Positions 50,701 through 59,700 of a DNA stretch of 64,000 bases are shown here, in pieces. Both the position numbers and the translations under genes were made by a program. Under the pieces are notes generated by a model. That model searched no databases. It was not told where the DNA came from and was given only the letters and a program-made list of their open reading frames with translations. The stretch's first letter is position 1. Every line of letters begins with the position of its first letter. Source of the DNA: Chionis minor (Eukaryota > Chordata > Aves > Charadriiformes > Chionididae); assembly GCA_013398295.1 (NCBI GenBank), contig VZSF01003923.1, positions 117,214 to 181,213 on the forward strand. Reading direction: 5' to 3'.

Positions 50701-53700
50701 GCCGTCTGCTCTGCAGCCCGTCACTTGGTCCTGAGGTAGCTCTGCCTCTACCAACAGGCACAGATTCCTGCCATATGCCGCTTAAAAAGCGTATTAAAGA
50801 GGTAATTAAAAAGGGATATTTTGTTTATCATCCATTGGTCCACTGACTCTTACTCAGCCAAGGGAATACTGGATCTTGGGATCTTAGCTAATGGCAAAGT
50901 AATGTGATTTTGCAAAAATTCTAGTAGAAGTCTTTAAATTATATCAGACTTCCTAAAAATTTCTGTGGAAGAACTGTGAAGTTGCTGGAAGCTGAGCTGC
51001 TTACCACGGGTCGCTTGACCCGTGCTAATTTCCTAAATCAAGGTCAACTGTTTATTGCCAAGCCCCAAGAGCTTATTACTACTTTATTACCACGAACACG
51101 TGGACTATGACTAATTTTTAGAAACTATTGTGCAGCACATTCATTTTAATTTATTAGATACTTCCATGAGCGCTTGCTAACTGATCAGGAATTCCAGTGG
51201 TTTACACTTCTATTTATACTCAGATTCTTTCTTTTGGCTTTGGGTGGTTTTTTTGTAGTGGCATGAATCTGTTCTAATTTAAAGACAGCCCAGAAACAAA
51301 AGTCATGTCAGAGTAGTCTTAAACTTTGTAAGTGTCCCTCTAGAGATTTGGATCCGGATTTAAGCTCCAGAACAAGCTCACTCTATTATTATTTACAAAA
51401 GCAAACTCTCAGATTAGAATATTCTGAAGCTTTTGGATGTCCACGATCCAGATACAGTCCAAGAGAATCTGGCTTGTGTAAACTTTTTTGATGTGGCCAG
51501 CAGCAGCACTGACTCAGCCGCTAATCTCATGCAATGGATCTCTGCCAGTAAAATGAATTCTCCTACCTATGTCACGTCAGACAGCAGATCTTTAAATTTC
51601 TCTGAACTTACCTCACATTCATAGTGTCCCATATCTTCGTTGGAAGGGTTCTTGACCACCAGGACTATTATGCCACTCCGCGGTTCACTGAAAGTCTGGT
51701 ATTTACTTGTGTCCTTCAACAGCACACCATCTTTGTACCACCTGCACGCGGAAAAAAAGGAGTATAAAATGGGGAAAAATATGCAGTGGCAAGCAGTCCC
51801 CAGCTCACTGATCCATCTGTCAGAGCAGGGGGGAAATAACTCCGGAGTTAATCATTAGACAAAAGTTTGGATCCCGGAAGAGAGCTCTACAGGTGGGTAG
51901 ATCACATGTAGGTATGGAGCTGCAGAGGTTTCTGAGATGCTTCTCAAGAAATCTCATCAGCCAACGCAGGGAAAAGGGCTTCGGATCACGTGAAGCTACG
52001 CCGAGCATTTTGTCTGGATACCCCACCCTGGTTTGCTGTTAAAGCAAATTCAAGTGTAAGGCAGGGAGGATAAGAAATGATAAAATATTGTCAGGGCATT
52101 AGATCTGATACAGTCCTATGGCAGGTATGAGCTGTAGGTATTTCTTTTCGGATGCTAGCTAGAATAAATTGCTGAGAATCTCAGGAATGATGGGACCAGG
52201 AAGAAGCAGCACTGGGATGGGGTGAAGGTGGAAGACACAGAGGAGGAAGGGTCAGAATTAGGATAATGAGAGGACTGGAGCATCTTTCTTATGAGCCTGA
52301 GGGTCTTTTTAGTCTGGAGAAGAGAAGGCTGAGGGGGGATCTCATCAATGCGTACAAATCCTTAAAGGGAGGGTGCCAGGAGGAGGGGGCCAGGCTTTTT
52401 TCAGTGGTGCCCAGGGACAGGACAAGAAGTAACGGACACAAACTTGACCATAGGAAGTTCCATCTCAACATGGGGAGGAACTTTTTTCCTTTGAGGGTGG
52501 CAGAGCACTGGAAGAGGCTGCCTGGAGAGGTGGTGGAGTCTCCGACACCGGAGGCATTCCCAACCCACCTGGACGCCATCGTGTGCAACCTGCTGCAGGG
52601 GTGCTCTGGCACGGGGGTTGGACCAGGTGATCTCCAGATCTCCTTCCAACCCCTGTGATTCTGTGATAACATTGAAAGAAAGGGCAGGAGACTCTTCTGA
52701 CCATGTGAAAATGGGAAAACAGGATTTGTTCCAGTGTGATTCGAAGAACTGACCTGATTTGAGGCCGAGGTGCTCCTTCAATAGTACAGGTAAACTGAGC
52801 ATCTTCACCCTCAACCAAATAAGCATTTCTAACCTTGTTCACAAACCGGGGTGGCACTGCAAAACAAGGACAAACGTAGCTAGAAGTATGACCAGACACG
52901 AAGGACGTGTGTCTGACCAGATAATTCTCAGGATGTCTGCACACAAGGCACTAAAGACCAAATTTTTTGACCTAAGAATAATTATCTACATCAGTACATG
53001 AAATATTCTTGTTAAAGTATTATCCAGTAGATGTTATACAAAACTTCTGGAATACCTTAATATTCCTGTTTCAGGTATTACATAGCACACTCCTTTAAAG
53101 CAATGCATCTGTTCAGAACTTTACCTTGAACAAGGATCTTTCCTAAGGTACTGGCATTTCCAGCAGGACTGGAAGCAAAGCACATGTACTGTCCTGAGTC
53201 AACACCTGTTAGGTTGTCCAATATCAATGTGCAGGAACCATCGGGATCTTCTATTATAATGTGATGGGGATCCACCTCCACAGGCTTTCCATCTTAAAGA
53301 CAAAGGGAAATATTTTTTTCAATAGTTTAGTATCGATTATGTTTTCTCCTTGTGAATTTCATCCAGCTTTTCATCTTGAGAGGACCGAGAGCTGTATTTG
53401 CCTCATTGCAGCTGATGTTGGTAGTTGAGGAAGGAGCTCTTCATCTTTGTCCAGCTCTCCACAAAACATTCTCTGAGCAAACGCTGTGGAGGGACCTCAT
53501 ACATCATCAATCCTCATTTAGAAGAGAAATTCTCTGAGAGCCTGTGCTGTGCAGTTATAGCTCTGATTTTTTAGTCAAGGGAACACCCCCAAAGTGACCA
53601 TAAACACGCAGAATAGATCTTTACAAGGCGTGAACTCATAGCAAAGTTGGTTCTTCTGCAGTGCAGTAACGCTGGGGAGAAGAGTACGCCCACACAGCTG

Positions 53701-56700
53701 CCTGGGCTATGACATGGAAACACCTCAGCTAGTTCAAGTAAGTTGTTCATGTTCTAGAATGTCTGACTGCCACAAGATGTGGATTCACATGGGCTAATAG
53801 GCAAACCTGGAAAAGCAGGGTATATCAGCTCACGGTAAGATCTACCTTACTTGGGCTGTTTAGTAGCTAACTTCAAGACTAGACTTGGGCATCTCTAGGT
53901 GGTCAGCTTTTGGATTACCCACTAACCAATTAGCACAAAGCAATATAGATTTGGGGGTCAATCTCTTCTCCCAAGTAACAAGCGACGGGACAAGAGGAAA
54001 TGGTCTCAAGTTGTGCCAGGGGAGGTTTAGGTTGGATATTAGGAAAAACTTCTTTACCGAAAGGGTTATCAGGCATTGGAACAGGCTGCCCAGGGAGGTG
54101 GTGGAATCGCCGTCCCTGGAGGTATTTAAAAGCCGGGTAGACGTGGTGCTGAGGGACATGGGTTAGGGGTGGTTTTGGCATAGGTTTATGGTTGGACCTT
54201 CAATGATCTTGAAGGTCTCTTCCAGCCCAAGTGATTCTGTGATTCTATGAGATGGAGAACGAATTTGCAGGACATTTCATTACTGCTCATACCTTTGTAC
54301 CAGCTGACAGATGGCTTGGGAGCCCCTGTAACTTTGCAAGCCAGCTTGACTGTCTCTCCCAGCTCCGCTGTACAGTCCGCCAGTTCTTCCTCAAAGTCTG
54401 GAGGTACTGAAACACCAGAACAAGCACATTAGTCTGGAGGAGGGGGGCTCTGTCTGTAGAATGGCTGCTGCAAAGGTAAGAATACGTATCATTTTTTGCA
54501 AACCTGTGAGGTTTAGAAAAGCTGAACAGGAAATTTCTAGCAGCTAGTGACTTCCCAGGTGACGTGCCATTCTTGCTTACCCCAGACTAAATTCAGTCTG
54601 TCAAATGTCTGCTGTTGGTTACGAAGATGGGCCTTAAAAAATAATGGGATTTCTTGCTGATCTGGAAGTCTTTTAGGCCATGATTTTAATAAGCACATCC
54701 ATTATTCAGACACCACACAGCTGTCACAGTTAAGATAATTCCCTAATTAAAATGCACCCCTGATATCCAAACCAGTACTCTGTTGGTCTCCACACAATAA
54801 AATCTATGCTTTGTTAAGGGACTTTTGTTTTAATTTATTACTACTATATGAAACTATGCAAAATCATTCTGACAGTCTTCCTCATTAGAAAACCTCACTA
54901 AAAGCAGAAAAATTAAATATCCAGACTTGTTTTCAATGTTTATACACTAAAACCATCTTTGTTCTGGCATTTTAAGGTACCAAATTTCCTTATGCTGTAA
55001 AGGACACCATTTCTAGCTTATACCTGGACAACAAATATCTACTATCCCTGCCAATAAATTTTGTGGATGGAAAATCGGTGGAATGTCAAGCGAGGACGAA
55101 CCAGCCTGAATGACAAGATAAAAGTCCAAATGAACTTAAGCCAGAAGTCGAGTGGAGGATTCGGTACCCAACAAAGTCACAGGGGGGCTTTACACGGCTG
55201 TGAGCAGGACTCTGGGCCAGGTCCTGAGTCTGCTTTTCCCACTGGGGTCTGGTGCTCTTCACGCTGTGGGCCAGGGTCTTTGTCACCAAATTCTGTGATC
55301 ATCTGCCATTCTGCAATCTCTGCCAGGTCAAATGCATCTCTAGTGCCAACTTGGCAATTTGCATTTTAGAAGTTTCGGTAACTTCTTGCTCTCCTCCAGT
55401 AACGCACATTTTCTGGGCTATTTTGCCGGAAAACATCATCCTCTGATTATTGACAAAAATGTGTGAGTACAAAGACAGGGAACTGAGCAACTACTTCAGT
55501 CTCTGACTCTCCATCAAAGGCAACCCACATCGGTTGAAACAGCCAGGGACAACCACCACCTCTCAGCTCATCAGCCTGTGTTTTCCTCACTTGGGTTACA
55601 GACATTGAAGGGTCACTAGACAGTTACTCATCTGCTCTGCTATTGCTGAAAAACTTATACAGGTCCTGTGGGACCTCTGTCATGTAAACTTGGTCACTTC
55701 AGTGATACACAGTCTTGGCTCCCTTGATGGTAACTGGAGTCAAACACCGCTGTTCCATCCTGATAAAGGAGCCTTGCCCAGCTCAGGGGGAGGACCCAAC
55801 ACTGCTATAACCATTCCAGTTAAAGCTTAGTGCTTGCTGTCACATCATGCGAGTTGTGATTTACAGCATTCTGTGATGTGCTTAAAGGAAAACCTCCAGC
55901 CCTAGCTCAGATGAAGAGGTGGCAGATGACTCCAAATGGTTTCTCTCTCCCTCTTTTGCTAATCTCCTCCCTGAAGCAGGGAGACCACTCAAGAAAAAAC
56001 AAGATTTGGGCTATCCCGGCCATACTCACTCCAGACAGGCTCGCTGATCCGCTGCTGTATGCCACAGATCTCCTTCACCCAGGAGTTCTTGATATTCACC
56101 GTACGTGCTTGAAGGAGGTACTTGCGGACCAAGTCCTCTCGTTCATGCCAAATCTCAAATGCCCTGTCATCCCCTTCCACAAGGTCATTCACATCTATGT
56201 TGTTCAGCTGCGTGACAGGAGGACAAGAAAGTCAACAGGCACCCTGTGTTCTTAGGGCTGAATTTCAGCCAGACCCTTTCCTACAATTGGAATCCCAGAG
56301 TTTAGGACAGTTCAGGTCTGGACCTAGCTTTTGTGAACCAGAACCATCTTCAGTGAAGGTCTGAAATGGAAACAGCTATGAAATGGAAACACCAGCAAGT
56401 CTCCTGCTGCCAATGCATACCCTCTTCAGTGGACATGAGTTGCGCCATTCCCATTGCAGCTATATTAGATGTTCCAACAACAAAAGGGATAATCCACGCC
56501 GCTTTTAAAGGTTTTTCAGATTGCGCGAGCAATGCAACGTGGCTTTGGCTGAACTGCAGTCAGTATCCTTTCCCCAGTATACTTGACTTTTTGGTATAAC
56601 CAGGTATTTTCCTGGGAGTAATTATCACATTTCAGGAAAATAACATCCAGCATTGTCCTGGTTTGAGTGACACAGGACTAATTTATCTTCTAATGCTGGG

Positions 56701-59700
56701 GAAAACTATTTTTGGGAGACTCTAGTGCCTGAATTTGTGAAAATATTTACTTTATAGCCAGCCATGGTGTGGGGGCTTCAAGGTCTCAGTGTTTTCGAGC
56801 TTGCCAGGTACAGGGATGAGGAGGAGCGAGACCCGGGCACTTGCCCCAAGCTGCCAACAGGATTGTTTCATACCATGAACGTCACATTCAACAGAAATTA
56901 GAAAGTTTGCTACAAAGTTCGCTCCTCCTTGATGGCTCCCCCTTGATGGAGGCGATCCAGAGGACTTCTTCTGGACCCCAGTGCCAGATCCCTGAACCCT
57001 TCCCTTCCTTCCGAAGCCGCAGCGCTCACAGTGTCGGACATTTACTGTCCCCTGCTGGGAGCGCACGTCTTTCGACGGATACAGTTGGCTGAGTATAATC
57101 CTTGTACAGTATATCTGGGTATTGGGATCAATATGGGTTCTTTAGTGTTAGTACTGTTAATTATTTGGTTCTATCCTATTAAATCTGTCTATCTTTCAAC
57201 CTCCAGGTTTCCTTGTTTTCCTCCTGAATCTCCTTCCTGGGTGGGGAGGGGTCATCTGGTGAGAGAATAATCGTCTAAACGACAATAAGTTGTTACGGGT
57301 TTTCTCAAACAAGCATTAAAGGGCATCGCAAGGGTGGGACACACCACCCCTACACTGCAGCGCTGTCGGGCCCAGGAACAGCACAACTAGGGACTCCACA
57401 AAAAGAAATTACAGAGCAGACACTCTCCAGACAAAGCATCCTTTTTTCTTTCTTGGATAATAAAATCTGCCCGCAAGTATCAACAAGGAGAGAGACAAGA
57501 ACTTTCAGAAAGCCCTGAATGGGCTTGGTCAAGTACTCAGTGGATTTTTTTTTAATTTTTTTACTGGAGTTGAACATCTAATGCCTTGGGAAAATGCTTT
57601 CTGCAATTTCTTGCAGTTTTAGTCTGAGCCCTGAATGTCTGGAGATGAACTGGTCAAGCCCTCTGAATTTTTCATTTCTAAACAGGAACTGGTGTCAGGA
57701 AAGGACATAACCTTTCCTGCAGGCTTGTCCTTCAATTCAATATCAACACTACAAACTGCCAAAACCAAAGATCTAGATTCTACTGCGCAAGATTCTACTT
57801 GTGCTTCAAAAACTTTTGGAAACAAAGAAACAGCTCCAAAGGGTTAGTGAAATGTCCCCTTTAGATAACTAGAAGCTGGGTGTAACCGTGAAGTTCTCAA
57901 TGACAGGGGAATGCTCTAGACGAGGATATAACGATCAGACCTTCATGATGTTCTTGAAGATGTAACTGTAGGTGTCTGTCTTTGTGTCTCGCTTTGGTTT
58001 GCAGATCACAATATAATTTTTGAAGAGGAAGACATGTCTTTTGTGTCCTTTCCACGCCATTCTAGCTCCTGGAGCTCCTTCCCACACAATGAAGTGGCCC
58101 TGATAGGAAAAAGAAGGAAGAGCACATAGTGATAACTGCAATAATTACCACAATGACGTCTCACCGTCCTTTTTCAGTGAAGAGAAAACAAATGGCTACT
58201 GTTACATCGTCACCTTACGTGTCTTTGCTTTGTTACAGCCCTGCAGATCATTTCTAATGCTAAAGGTGATGCATCAGACTGACAGCACCAACAGGGCTGC
58301 TCACAGTGGTTGTCATTACTTTGACCTTTAAATGCTATTATTTGTTGCCAGAAAAACAGAGCTCCTTGCCAAGCAGGCATACTCCACCAGGACTAATGAT
58401 AAGGGCAGATTACATCCCGCGGACACTTTACACACTCCCTTGGTCTCATTCACCAGAGCAGGACACTCATTTCACAACCCTTCAGCCTGGTGAGTGAGAT
58501 GGGCTCCCCCGGCATCGTTAGGGAGAATTAAGTGCTCTTGGGGTGAGATCCACTGGACTTTTTTTTTTTTTTTTTTCTCCTCTGATTTATTTTTTTTTCC
58601 AGATGTCTAAATGTGGAGAGGTGAATCCCCACCAGGGTGTCTCACTGTCACTGTAATTTAGCCTTATTCCCACGCAAGACGTAGGATGCCAACAGGTGGA
58701 GTAAATGACTTGCCCAACATGACACAGGAAGTCTACAAAGAAACAGGAATTTGAATAAGGGTGTTGAAAGTTCTAGGCTCGTGGCCCGATAGTGGGGTCA
58801 TCTTGCCCCTGTGCCCCTAAACCACACAGCTGTTCGATGAAAGAGACCTGGAGAAGCACACAGGTCTTTGGAAGATATATATGACCAGCTGTGGGAGAAC
58901 ATCCGTAAGCTGATCTAATGTTTTCACGTGGAGCACATGCAATATCTGCTGTTACCTGCTACGGGCCTGCCCAGCAAACCAGGCTCTTCATAAGAACTGT
59001 GTAAATTTGAAAACACATGGACTAAAAAGGCTCAGCGAGCGTCTAACACGCAAGGAATCAACAAGAAAAAGGTGATGCCAGGAACTTCAGGAGTTGGCCC
59101 ATGTAGTTTGCCAACAATAAGAGAGGAGGAGAAAAAAAAATAAAATGCTTTAAAATCATGTGAGGGCCCAGAAAAAATCTGTTCCTGTTTGATGAGCGGG
59201 TTGGGAAGGCAAATAACTACATTATGTGTGAATTGCTCCATAAATGTGTATGCTCAGGTGCTTCAAACCTTAATCAAGCCGGGAGACACATCTCTGAACA
59301 GTAAGAAAGGCAGCAAGCAAGTGCTCTCCTTCAGGTATGATTTCTAAAGGAACTTCTTCTAGGACCTAAGGATGCTTAGAAACTAGAAGGCATGCATAGC
59401 ACTAACACCAACTGAGAAATTCCAATTACCTGGCGGATGGGTTCACCAAGGCTTTCCAAGGTGCCCGGATAATTCTCAATGAGTGAGACATGGAGGTTGT
59501 TTTCCGCTCTTCGGGTGAGCGCAGACACAATGGCATAAGCCTGCTCCAGCAAAGTGCAGTTTTGACTATTTCTTGCTTTGTTTCGGATTAGTTCCTGTAG
59601 ATGAATGAAGCAGATGTTACTGGGCAGCCAGAAAAACCCCCACGTTTCCTTGAAAGCTGAAGAGATTCTTAGTGTCTGTTCCAGCTCTTTCACCTGAGCA

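Noticed and set aside
52289..52672. Open frames of about 130 codons on both strands
   Set aside because: They are CR1 3' sequence, not host genes.
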